Notes under the pieces: generated by a model
The model's input: only the letters and a program-made list of their open reading frames with translations
The model's database searches: none
What the model was told of the DNA's origin: nothing
Position numbers and translations under genes: made by a program
Shown: one piece after another, positions 1-5,350 of the stretch
How the letters are laid out: the number at the start of each line of letters is the position of its first letter
Position numbering within the stretch: position 1 is the first letter of the stretch
Source: CAYJLW01 sp964370965
Lineage (GTDB): Bacteria > Actinomycetota > Acidimicrobiia > UBA2766
Reading direction: 5' to 3'
DNA: 10,952 bases
Assembly (NCBI GenBank): GCA_964370965.1
Contig: CAYJLW010000112.1
Span: forward strand, 1-10,952

Positions 1-630
1 GGCCGGGGCACCTGCGGATCCCGGTCCTGCGGCGGGGGGGGCCGGCGGTGGGGGTGCGGCGGCGGGCGGCGGTGGGGGTGCGGCGGCGGGAGGCGCCGGG
101 GCGGGTGGGGAGAGGGAAACCTGCATCGGCCCTTGTGTGCCGCCGCCGGCGCTCACCCAGAGCCGGAGCGCTCCCGACGGGGCAGCGGTGAGGGCCTGCG
201 CTTGGGCGCCGCCGCCTCCGAAGGCGAGCTCGATCCCCAGCGAGGTGCCGTCGGGGGCGACCTGCACGGGGATCGTGCTCTCGGGGAGGGTGAAGGGCTG
301 GGTCACCTGGAAGTAGCCCGACCAGGTGCCGTCGCCGTTCTGGCGGAGGCCGGCGACGGCAGCCAGCGTGAAGCTGATTCCGTCCAGGGTGACGGGGAGC
401 TCACCCCGGAGCTCGATGGGTTGGGCGAGGCCGCTGCCCCGCACGGACAGCGTGAGGCGGCCGTCCTCGTAGTAGGCGCAGAGCTGCGTGATCGTGCCGC
501 TGAACCAGGAGATCTGCACCGGCAGGCAGCCGCCCACGGGTGGGGAGGTCGCCTCGGCGGCGGGGGCGGTGCCGGTGGCGAGACTGAGAGCGATGACGCC
601 CGCGGCAAGTCCGAGACCGATTCGTCGCAC
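1..630 (-). CDS. Secreted protein with Pro/Ala-rich C-terminal tail, partial (3' end off the left edge)
   Basis: I do not recognise a family. Reading leftwards from a GTG at 630-628 gives 210 codons without a stop up to base 1, so the C-terminus is missing. The start is supported by a purine-rich Shine-Dalgarno (GGAGAGGAGAGG on the minus strand, 646-635) and by an immediate signal peptide: MRRIGLG, a hydrophobic core at about residues 8-20, and a likely cleavage after the APA or AEA motif at about 22-27. The mature part (about 28-174) looks beta-rich, with Cys35 and Cys51 that could form a disulfide once exported, and a DGTW motif at 100-103. From about residue 175 the chain becomes Pro/Ala-rich, with an octapeptide repeated exactly twice; this looks like a wall-spanning or linker tail. 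The gene is divergent from the small membrane protein gene at 836. Function unknown; extracellular location is the only firm inference. Confidence 0.8.
   Translation of the reverse strand, partial: MRRIGLGLAAGVIALSLATGTAPAAEATSPPVGGCLPVQISWFSGTITQLCAYYEDGRLTLSVRGSGLAQPIELRGELPVTLDGISFTLAAVAGLRQNGDGTWSGYFQVTQPFTLPESTIPVQVAPDGTSLGIELAFGGGGAQAQALTAAPSGALRLWVSAGGGTQGPMQVSLSPPAPAPPAAAPPPPPAAAPPPPAPPAAGPGSAGAPA
43..90 (-). repeat. Two perfect 24-bp tandem copies coding a Pro/Ala octapeptide
   Basis: Bases 43-66 and 67-90 are identical. The 24-bp length keeps the reading frame of the minus-strand gene, and each copy encodes PAAAPPPP (cyclically permuted). Similar but imperfect Pro/Ala sequence flanks the pair, so copy number is likely to vary between strains by slippage. 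Confidence 0.9.
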
Positions 631-797
631 GCTGCCTCTCCTCTCCTGGGTCTTGCGTTCCGCGCGATATCGGCAGTTCGCCCCAGATTGTTAGCAGGAG
701 TCCGATGCGGGTGTGCGGGCGTTGACCGCCCCTGGGCAGGCGCTCTCTTGGGAACCTGCCGCGCCGGGCACGTGGTCGGGACGGCGGGCACCAGCAG

Positions 798-804
798 CTA
801 GCAT
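798..804 (+). promoter_or_regulatory. Candidate -10 element CTAGCAT for the 79-aa membrane protein gene
   Basis: TAGCAT (799-804) fits the actinobacterial TAnnnT -10 pattern. It sits 14 nt before the start of the Shine-Dalgarno AAAGGAGG and would give a leader of about 25 nt. No convincing -35 hexamer lies 16-18 nt upstream. It is supported mainly by similarity to the elements before the three other plus-strand units in the window. Confidence 0.4.
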
Positions 805-818
805 CCCGGGCCACCCGC

Positions 819-826
819 AAAGGAGG
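819..826 (+). promoter_or_regulatory. Strong Shine-Dalgarno AAAGGAGG that fixes a GTG start at 836
   Basis: A near-complete anti-16S match lies 9 nt before GTG 836-838. An in-frame ATG exists far upstream at 713, but it has no comparable site, and the residues it would add look like translated non-coding DNA. This site therefore sets the start. Confidence 0.8.
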
Positions 827-835
827 TTGGTCAGA

Positions 836-1075
836 GTGGGAAGTCTTGGCGTCTGGATCACCGTGGCGATCGTCGTGGTCACCGTGGGGAGCATCCTGTT
901 CACGGTCTTCGTCATGAAGTGGTCGTGGGGCAAGAGCGAGCAGCTCATGGAGAAGTCCATGGGGATGGCCGCCGAGCAGCAGCAGAAGATGCTCAATCAC
1001 ATGGGCCCCATGATGGACAGCCAGAAGGCCTACCTCGACGCCATCGCCGAGAAGCAGAAGGACGACAAGGCCTGA
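836..1075 (+). CDS. Small single-pass membrane protein with Met/Gln-rich cytoplasmic or extracytoplasmic tail (79 aa)
   Basis: No family recognised. GTG start with AAAGGAGG 9 nt upstream; stop TGA at 1073-1075. Residues 6-27 form one hydrophobic helix (Val/Ile-rich), followed by KWSWGK at the membrane edge. Residues 34-79 are hydrophilic and probably helical, rich in Gln, Lys, Glu and Met: seven Met lie between residues 38 and 60 (38, 42, 44, 52, 56, 59, 60), with His55 next to Met56. The tail ends in a charged KQKDDKA. Topology is uncertain; the Lys just after the helix favours the tail facing the cytoplasm, with a short extracytoplasmic N-terminus. The gene appears monocistronic, with a possible hairpin 51 nt downstream and a separate -10-like element before the next gene. 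Possible roles are a small membrane adaptor or a metal-contacting peptide; neither is shown. Confidence 0.72.
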   Translation: MGSLGVWITVAIVVVTVGSILFTVFVMKWSWGKSEQLMEKSMGMAAEQQQKMLNHMGPMMDSQKAYLDAIAEKQKDDKA

Positions 1076-1126
1076 GCAGAGCCGGCGCTGTCGCACACGC
1101 GGTGGCCGTGGCCTTGCCCGGGGTGT

Positions 1127-1146
1127 CGACGGCGGGGAGGCCGTCG
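1127..1146 (+). terminator. Possible U-less terminator hairpin after the small membrane protein gene
   Basis: A perfect 7-bp inverted repeat, CGACGGC (1127-1133) and GCCGTCG (1140-1146), encloses the 6-nt loop GGGGAG. It lies 51 nt after the stop codon, with no T-run following. In high-GC actinomycetes such hairpins can terminate transcription, but 7-bp GC-rich inverted repeats also arise by chance in DNA of this composition. Confidence 0.3.
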
Positions 1147-1224
1147 CGGTTGAGCCTCGTCCTTCGTCCGGTGCCTCCGTCCCGACCCCCAACTCCACCC
1201 CGGTCCCCTGCCCGTCTCCCGTGA

Positions 1225-1231
1225 CTACAGT
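1225..1231 (+). promoter_or_regulatory. Candidate -10 element CTACAGT for the ABC exporter operon
   Basis: TACAGT (1226-1231) matches TAnnnT and lies only 3 nt before GTG 1235 and 9 nt before in-frame ATG 1241. No Shine-Dalgarno precedes either codon. Transcription starting 6-9 nt downstream of the element would give a leaderless or near-leaderless message beginning at or next to ATG 1241. No clear -35 is visible. Confidence 0.45.
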
Positions 1232-1234
1232 CGG

Positions 1235-2365
1235 GTGACGATGTCGCCACGCAGCCTCGTTCCCCTCGGGTTCACCGAGATCAGACGTCGCCGGTCACGA
1301 TACGCCCTGCTCACGGCGGCGATCGCGTTCCTCGTCCTGCTCCTCTTGTTCCTGATCACGATCTTCTCCGCCCTGCTGGGCGCGTTCACGGGCGCGATCG
1401 AGAACCAGAGCGCGGACGTGCTCGTCTACAGCGACGTCTCCCGCCGGAACATCGAGGCCTCCCGGCTCCCCGCCACCGCGGTCGCCGCGGTCGCCCGGGT
1501 CCCGGGCGTGCGCCGGGCGGCACCGCTGTACGAGAGCGCCTTCACCGTGGCGCGTACCGGGGGGGCGAAGAACGTGACGGTGATCGGCTTCGCCCCCGGG
1601 GGCCCGGGCGCCCCCTCGGAGGCCGGCGTCGCCCGACCGGCACCGGGGGAGGCCCTCGTCGACAGCGCCAACGCGTCGGACTACCCGGTGGGGAGCACGA
1701 TCCGTTTCCGGCCCTCCGGCCTCGTCGTCCGTGTCGTGGGCACGGCGACGAACGCCGGCCTGCAGGTGCAACCCACGTTCTGGGTGCCGCCCGCGGGCTA
1801 CCGCGATCTCGTCGACCGGACGTACCCCGGTGCCCGGGATGTGCCCGTGAGCCTCGTCGCCGTCTCCGCGGAACCAGGCGTCGACGCCGCCCGGGTGGCA
1901 GCCGAGATCGGTCGCCGTGTCGCGGGGACGGAGGCGCTCACGCGCTCCGATGCCGTGGCTGCCATACCGGGCGTGGCACCCATCAGCGCCTCCTTCGCTC
2001 TCATCGCGGGAGGTACCGCTGCCATCGTGGTCGTCGTCGTGGGCTTCTTCTTCGTCATCTTCACGGTGCAGAAGCTCCCTGCCCTTGGGGCGATGCGGGC
2101 CGTGGGGGCGTCCGTGTGGTACCTCGGGCGTGTCACGATGGGACAGATCGCCGCCGTCGTCCTCGCCGCGTTCGTGCTCGCCACCGGGGCACTCGCCGGC
2201 CTCCTGGCGACGCTGCCGCTGAGCCTCCCGACGGCGATCCAGTGGGGGGCGGTGGCGGCGACGGGCGGGGCCGTCCTGGCCTTCTCGCTCCTCGCCGGTC
2301 TCGTGTCCGTGCGCCGCATCGCCCGCCTCGATCCCGCTGCTGTCGCCCAGGGGAGGCACTTCTGA
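1235..2365 (+). CDS. ABC transporter permease, FtsX/MacB/DevC-like, first of a pair
   Basis: Inner-membrane permease subunit of a type VII (MacB-like) ABC system, with four transmembrane helices and one extracytoplasmic domain. The 376-aa chain from GTG 1235 has TM1 at about residues 24-50, an extracytoplasmic MacB_PCD-type domain at about 51-250, TM2 at about 252-279, TM3 at about 303-329 and TM4 at about 337-359. It ends with RRIARLDPAAV, a typical FtsX-family tail. The cytoplasmic loop after TM2 reads QKLPALGAMRAVGAS; it has the usual G-R-A-G framework but Leu-Pro where family members commonly carry an acidic residue before the glycine. ATG 1241 (two codons on) is an alternative start and better suits the possible leaderless promoter. 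The stop overlaps the next gene's ATG (TGATG), indicating translational coupling. Family role is export, lipoprotein extrusion or mechanotransmission; the substrate here is unknown. Confidence 0.9.
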   Translation: MTMSPRSLVPLGFTEIRRRRSRYALLTAAIAFLVLLLLFLITIFSALLGAFTGAIENQSADVLVYSDVSRRNIEASRLPATAVAAVARVPGVRRAAPLYESAFTVARTGGAKNVTVIGFAPGGPGAPSEAGVARPAPGEALVDSANASDYPVGSTIRFRPSGLVVRVVGTATNAGLQVQPTFWVPPAGYRDLVDRTYPGARDVPVSLVAVSAEPGVDAARVAAEIGRRVAGTEALTRSDAVAAIPGVAPISASFALIAGGTAAIVVVVVGFFFVIFTVQKLPALGAMRAVGASVWYLGRVTMGQIAAVVLAAFVLATGALAGLLATLPLSLPTAIQWGAVAATGGAVLAFSLLAGLVSVRRIARLDPAAVAQGRHF

Positions 2366-3495
2366 TGGGTCTCGCCCTCAAGGAGATGCTCCGGGAGCGG
2401 GGCCGCTTCGCCGCCGTCGTGACGGCCGTAGGCCTCATCTGTGTGCTCCTCCTCTTCCTCACCAGCCAGCTCGACGGTCTCTACCGGGGCCAGACCGGCG
2501 TCCTGCGCGGCCAGGACGCCGAACTCGTCGTGTACCAGTCCGACGTCGACCGGTCTCTGTTCCGCTCCTCGGTTCCCCTCGCCGACGCCTCCCTTGTGGC
2601 CCGCGTCCCCGGCGTGCGCGCCGTGGGCGCCGTCGGGGCGCTCTTCGGGGCGGTCCGGGCGGTCGGTGGCGGCCGCCTCGTGGACATGGGCCTCTTCGGC
2701 TTCCAGCCCGGGCGGCCCGGTACGCCTGCGACGCTGGTCGCCGGCCGCCTTCCCCGGCCGGGCGAGGGCGGGGTGGGGGCCGTCGACGAGTCCGCCCGGC
2801 GCCAGGGCATCGGCGTCGGCGCCAGGGTGCGCTTCGGCGGTGCCTCTGGAACGATCCGGGTGGTGGGCCTGGTGAAGGATTCCACCCTGGCGCTCCAACC
2901 GGTCCTCTGGGTCGATCTCGGGGTCTGGCGGACGCTGCGCGGGGAGGTTCGCCCGGAGAGGGCGGGCGGCCCCCCTGACGCCAACCTCTTCTTCGTGGAC
3001 GTGGACCGGGGGGCGTCCCCGGCCGCCGTCGCCCGCCGCATCGACATCCGCGCCCCCGGTGTGGAGGCGCTCAGCGTGGCGGAAGCCGTCGATTCCCTCC
3101 CGGGTCTCGCCGCCCAGAACCAGAGCTTCGCGCTCATCATCGGCCTCACCTACGTGGCCGCCGCCATCGTCGTCACCCTGTTCTTCGCTCTCCTCACCCT
3201 GCAGAAGACCGAGCTCATCGGCGTCCTCAAGGCCCTCGGCGCCGGCAGCGGTCTCCTCGCCCGCAGCCTCGCCTCCCAGGGCGTCCTCATCGCCGTGGCG
3301 GGCTACGCGGGCGCTGTCGTGTTCACCCTGGGTCTCGCCGGCCTTGTCGGCGGGAGCCTGCCGTTCCACGTGTCGCTGCGCTCGTGGCTCACGGTGGGTG
3401 GTCTCATAGTGGCGGTGGCGCTCCTCGGTGCCGCTCTGGCGTTCCGACGTATCGCCCGCATCGACCCGGCGAGCGCCGTGGGAGGAGGACGATGA
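2365..3495 (+). CDS. ABC transporter permease, FtsX/MacB/DevC-like, second of a pair
   Basis: Second permease, also 376 aa and clearly paralogous to the first. Shared landmarks in the same order are the VVY/LVY-S-DV segment after TM1, VARVPGVR at about 78-85, GFxPGxPG at about 112-119, the QP-x-LWV/FWV segment at about 179-184, NQSFALI/ISASFALI just before TM2, and RRIARIDPAS near the end. TM1 is at about 15-35, the extracytoplasmic domain at about 36-252, TM2 at about 254-278, TM3 at about 303-330 and TM4 at about 341-361. The loop after TM2 reads QKTELIGVLKALGAG and keeps the acidic residue the first permease lacks. The ATG at 2365 overlaps the previous TGA and has GGGGAGG upstream, which is why I prefer it over longer in-frame extensions to 2116. 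The gene overlaps the ATPase start by ATGA. The two permeases probably form a heterodimer. Confidence 0.92.
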   Translation: MGLALKEMLRERGRFAAVVTAVGLICVLLLFLTSQLDGLYRGQTGVLRGQDAELVVYQSDVDRSLFRSSVPLADASLVARVPGVRAVGAVGALFGAVRAVGGGRLVDMGLFGFQPGRPGTPATLVAGRLPRPGEGGVGAVDESARRQGIGVGARVRFGGASGTIRVVGLVKDSTLALQPVLWVDLGVWRTLRGEVRPERAGGPPDANLFFVDVDRGASPAAVARRIDIRAPGVEALSVAEAVDSLPGLAAQNQSFALIIGLTYVAAAIVVTLFFALLTLQKTELIGVLKALGAGSGLLARSLASQGVLIAVAGYAGAVVFTLGLAGLVGGSLPFHVSLRSWLTVGGLIVAVALLGAALAFRRIARIDPASAVGGGR

Positions 3496-4199
3496 CCACC
3501 GAGCCCGGGGTGCAGGGAGGCAGCGGGGGCCCCGTCGTGCGGGCCGAGGGTCTCCGCAAGGTCTACGGGGAGGGGGATGCCGCCACGGTCGCCCTCGACG
3601 AGGCGTCCGTCTCGCTCGCGGAGCACGAGTTCGTCGCTCTCGTGGGGCCGTCCGGGTCGGGGAAGACGACTCTGCTCTCGATCGTGGGGGCACTCCTCAG
3701 GCCCACCGCAGGGACAGTCGTCGTCGGCGGGGAGGACGTCACCCATCTCACGCCCAGGGAGCAGACCCGCTTCCGGGGCCGGCGCGTGGGGTTCGTCTTC
3801 CAGAGCTTCAACCTCGTGCCGTTCCTCACGGCCCGCGAGAACCTTCTCGTCGCCGCCCAGGTCGCCGGTCGCCGGGGTGCAGAGGTGCGCCGGCAGGCCG
3901 ACGAGCTTCTCGGCGAGCTCGGCCTCTCCCGGCGTACAGACCACCTTCCCGGAGCCCTCTCGGGCGGCGAGCGCCAGCGGGTGGCGATCGGCCGGGCGCT
4001 CATGAACGACCCCGACGTCGTCCTCGTGGACGAGCCCACGGCCAACCTCGACACGAAGCTGGGCACCGCTGTCGTACAGCTCATCGCCGAGGAGGTCAAG
4101 AAGCGGGGCAAGGCCGGGATCATGGTCACCCACGACCAGCGGATGGTGGAGTTCACCGACCGCGTGGTGGAGATCCTCGACGGCCGCATCCGCGCCTGA
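3492..4199 (+). CDS. ABC transporter ATP-binding protein, LolD/MacB (FtsE-like) type
   Basis: Cytoplasmic ATPase that would power the two permeases as a homodimer. The 235-aa chain has every expected motif in order: Walker A GPSGSGKTT (52-60), Q-loop Gln104 in VFQSFNLVP, signature LSGGERQRVAIGRAL (156-170), Walker B VVLVDEP with Asp180 and Glu181, D-loop ANLD (184-187) and switch His214 in VTHDQRM. FQSFNLVPFLTARENL is characteristic of the LolD/MacB/SalX group. The ATG at 3492 overlaps the preceding TGA (ATGA) and has GGAGGAGG just upstream; longer in-frame extensions would run into the permease gene. The first 15 residues are a Gly-rich leader before the domain proper. No key catalytic residue is missing, so it should be active. 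Confidence 0.95.
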   Translation: MTTEPGVQGGSGGPVVRAEGLRKVYGEGDAATVALDEASVSLAEHEFVALVGPSGSGKTTLLSIVGALLRPTAGTVVVGGEDVTHLTPREQTRFRGRRVGFVFQSFNLVPFLTARENLLVAAQVAGRRGAEVRRQADELLGELGLSRRTDHLPGALSGGERQRVAIGRALMNDPDVVLVDEPTANLDTKLGTAVVQLIAEEVKKRGKAGIMVTHDQRMVEFTDRVVEILDGRIRA

Positions 4200-4210
4200 G
4201 GAGGCGACGG

Positions 4211-4229
4211 GGAGGCGACAGTCGCCTCC
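4211..4229 (+). terminator. Hairpin ending the ABC operon
   Basis: GGAGGCGAC (4211-4219) and GTCGCCTCC (4221-4229) are a perfect 9-bp inverted repeat around a single A. As RNA it would fold as a 7-bp stem with a 5-nt loop. It begins 11 nt after the ATPase stop. No T-run follows, but the position is right for an actinobacterial U-less terminator. The remaining sequence up to the PadR gene shows nothing except its promoter. Confidence 0.5.
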
Positions 4230-4355
4230 TGCCGGGCCCGGGACGAGACGCACGACGTCGACACGCCCCGGGTGCCGTGCCCGCGCCCTGACCGCCTGCC
4301 GGTTCGTGTGGGGTGGGGCGATTCCTTGGGCTGGCCATTGATCAGTGTCCGGGGG

Positions 4356-4362
4356 CTAGAGT
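4356..4362 (+). promoter_or_regulatory. Candidate -10 element CTAGAGT for the PadR gene
   Basis: TAGAGT (4357-4362) matches TAnnnT and would give a leader of about 30 nt before ATG 4399. TTGATC (4338-4343) is too close (13 nt) and TTGGGC (4326-4331) too far (25 nt) to be normal -35 partners, so a weak -35 or activator dependence is possible. The element suggests that padR can be transcribed separately from the exporter operon. Confidence 0.45.
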
Positions 4363-4398
4363 GGCGGCGTTCTCATCGGCACGACAGCGGGGGATGAC

Positions 4399-4941
4399 AT
4401 GTCGCTACGCAACGCCGTGCTCGCCGAGGTGGCCCGGGCTCCCGGCCGTTCCCACGAGGTCTTCCGGCGCCTCAAGGACGGCCTCGGCGAGTTCTGGCCC
4501 GTCAACGACGGCAACGTGTTCCAGATGCTCACCTCGTCTGTTGACAAGGGCTGGCTCGGGTCCTCCGTCGGGCCCGACGGCCGGGCTGTCTACACGATCA
4601 CCGATGCCGGCCGTGGCGAGATCGACTCCTGGCTCCACGAAGACGGCGCCGATCCCGCCCCGGCCCGCAACGAGCTCTATCTGAAGCTGGCGTACCTCGA
4701 GGGCCCTCCTCCCCCGGAGCTCGTCCACGCCGTCGAGGACCAGCTCCACAAGTCGCTGCGGGCCTCCCGGCGGATCCGCGCCCTGGCACAGGACGCGAAG
4801 CCGGGGGGGCGCACCATCATGTTGGCGGGTGTGCTCGCCCACGCCGAGGCCGACATCGCATGGCTCGAGGACGCCCGCAAGGGCCTGGAACGCCTCGCCA
4901 GGGCGGCGAAGGCGGGCAAGGGCCGCTCGAAGAAGGACTGA
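4399..4941 (+). CDS. PadR-family transcriptional regulator
   Basis: DNA-binding repressor of the PadR family with a C-terminal dimerisation region of the Vir_act_alpha_C type (180 aa, normal for that class). Residues 1-80 form the winged helix: LRNAVLAEVARAPGRSHEVFRRLKD (helices 1-2), FWPVNDGNVFQMLTSSVDKGWL (recognition helix; the usual YP-x-L is FQML here), then the wing GPDGRAVYTITDAGRGEI. Residues about 95-170 are alpha-helical with an Asn-Glu-Leu-Tyr-Leu-Lys-Leu start, followed by a long coiled segment. The tail AKAGKGRSKKD is strongly basic. ATG 4399 has GCGGGGGA a few bases upstream. It lies 199 bp after the ABC operon on the same strand; PadR proteins often sit beside and repress the exporters they control (LmrR with LmrCD is the known example), so control of this exporter is a reasonable inference. 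The effector ligand is unknown. Confidence 0.88.
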   Translation: MSLRNAVLAEVARAPGRSHEVFRRLKDGLGEFWPVNDGNVFQMLTSSVDKGWLGSSVGPDGRAVYTITDAGRGEIDSWLHEDGADPAPARNELYLKLAYLEGPPPPELVHAVEDQLHKSLRASRRIRALAQDAKPGGRTIMLAGVLAHAEADIAWLEDARKGLERLARAAKAGKGRSKKD

Positions 4942-4943
4942 GC

Positions 4944-4967
4944 GGGAGGCCGGGAGGCCGGGAGGCC
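4944..4967. repeat. Three perfect tandem copies of GGGAGGCC
   Basis: Copies at 4944-4951, 4952-4959 and 4960-4967 begin 2 nt after the padR stop. It is a microsatellite-like tract of likely slippage origin; no function is evident. Confidence 0.85.
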
Positions 4968-5013
4968 GGCTCGACCCGTTGCGTGGGAGCGGGCGCCGAG
5001 CGTCCAGAGCGCG

Positions 5014-5033
5014 CTCGTCGGCATGGCGACGAG
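5014..5033 (+). terminator. Possible U-less terminator hairpin after padR
   Basis: CTCGTCG (5014-5020) and CGACGAG (5027-5033) pair perfectly around the 6-nt loop GCATGG, 72 nt past the padR stop. This is the same geometry (7-bp stem, 6-nt loop, no T-run) as the hairpin at 1127-1146. It overlaps the palindrome at 5007-5016, so alternative folds exist. Confidence 0.3.
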
Positions 5034-5214
5034 GTCGTGCCTTGTCCGCACCGTCGGCGTCCCGTTCGGCGGCGGATGCCCCACCAGGGAGTGGAGGACG
5101 TCGCGCCGCCTGGGAGCCTGTTCACGCCGCCGCAACGGGGCCCCCGCCGCTTCCGACACAAGGCGAAGGGGTGGGTGCGCAATGGGGGTAGGCAGACGGT
5201 TCATGCCAAGGGCC

Positions 5215-5243
5215 TTGAACAAGGGGCAAGGCAATGCTAGGGT
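5215..5243 (+). promoter_or_regulatory. Promoter of the RHS gene: TTGAAC-17-TAGGGT
   Basis: A -35 hexamer TTGAAC (5215-5220) and a -10 hexamer TAGGGT (5238-5243, within GCTAGGGT) are separated by exactly 17 nt, the optimal spacing for the main vegetative sigma factor. Expected transcription start is about 5249-5251, giving a leader of about 100 nt before ATG 5351. This is the best-formed promoter in the window. Confidence 0.65.
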
Positions 5244-5248
5244 GCCGC

Positions 5249-5295
5249 CGAGGGGGTCGGCTCCGAGTGCGGTGGGGCGAGGCCGACCCCTCTCG
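5249..5295 (+). promoter_or_regulatory. Stem-loop at the predicted 5' end of the RHS mRNA
   Basis: GGGGTCGGC (5253-5261) pairs perfectly with GCCGACCCC (5282-5290). CGAG (5249-5252) can extend the stem with CTCG (5292-5295) across a single bulged T. The loop is about 20 nt. The stem begins almost at the predicted transcription start and lies more than 40 nt before the ribosome site. It could protect the 5' end, act as an attenuator, or simply reflect base composition; no alternative antiterminator fold was evident. Confidence 0.5.
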
Positions 5296-5350
5296 CACGT
5301 GAGCAGTCCGGAGCCGGCGAGTGCCGGTGTCCCGGGATCGGGAGGGTGTG

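Larger units (their letters stand above)
4942..5350. other. 409-bp intergenic region between padR and the RHS gene
   Basis: No credible protein-coding gene was found here. Open frames that cross it are interrupted or shifted relative to padR and RHS, lack ribosome sites, and give Arg/Gly/Pro-rich low-information translations. The region holds the GGGAGGCC triplet, a 10-bp palindrome GAGCGCGCTC (5007-5016), the hairpin at 5014-5033, the promoter at 5215-5243 and the leader hairpin at 5249-5295. Bases 5040-5210 show nothing I can name. No tRNA-like fold was found. Confidence 0.6.

Noticed and set aside
722..750. TTGACC as a -35 hexamer in the divergent region
   Set aside because: No -10-like hexamer lies 16-19 nt downstream (CTCTTG region does not fit).
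751..777. GGAACC ... GTC resembling an ECF sigma-factor promoter
   Set aside because: Spacing between the two boxes is about 2-3 nt longer than usual and the -10 box is weak.
713..835. Upstream in-frame ATG that would add 41 residues to the small membrane protein
   Set aside because: No ribosome site precedes it, the added residues look like translated non-coding DNA, and GTG 836 has an excellent AAAGGAGG at the right distance.
401..1198. 265-aa minus-strand frame crossing the divergent intergenic region
   Set aside because: It overlaps both better-supported genes in the wrong frame and has a low-complexity, His/Arg-rich translation.
1798..3693. 631-aa open frame on the minus strand, antisense to both permeases
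   Set aside because: Composition is Arg/Gly/Glu/His-rich without domain motifs. Such antisense frames are expected opposite high-GC genes; the plus-strand permease signatures are unambiguous.
4396..4403. 8-bp palindrome GACATGTC over the padR start codon as an autoregulatory operator
   Set aside because: An isolated 8-bp palindrome is expected often by chance, the symmetry does not extend, and the usual PadR spacing is absent.
5195..5260. tRNA-like GGTTCATGCC segment
   Set aside because: No T-arm pairing, no acceptor stem and no anticodon arm could be built around it.
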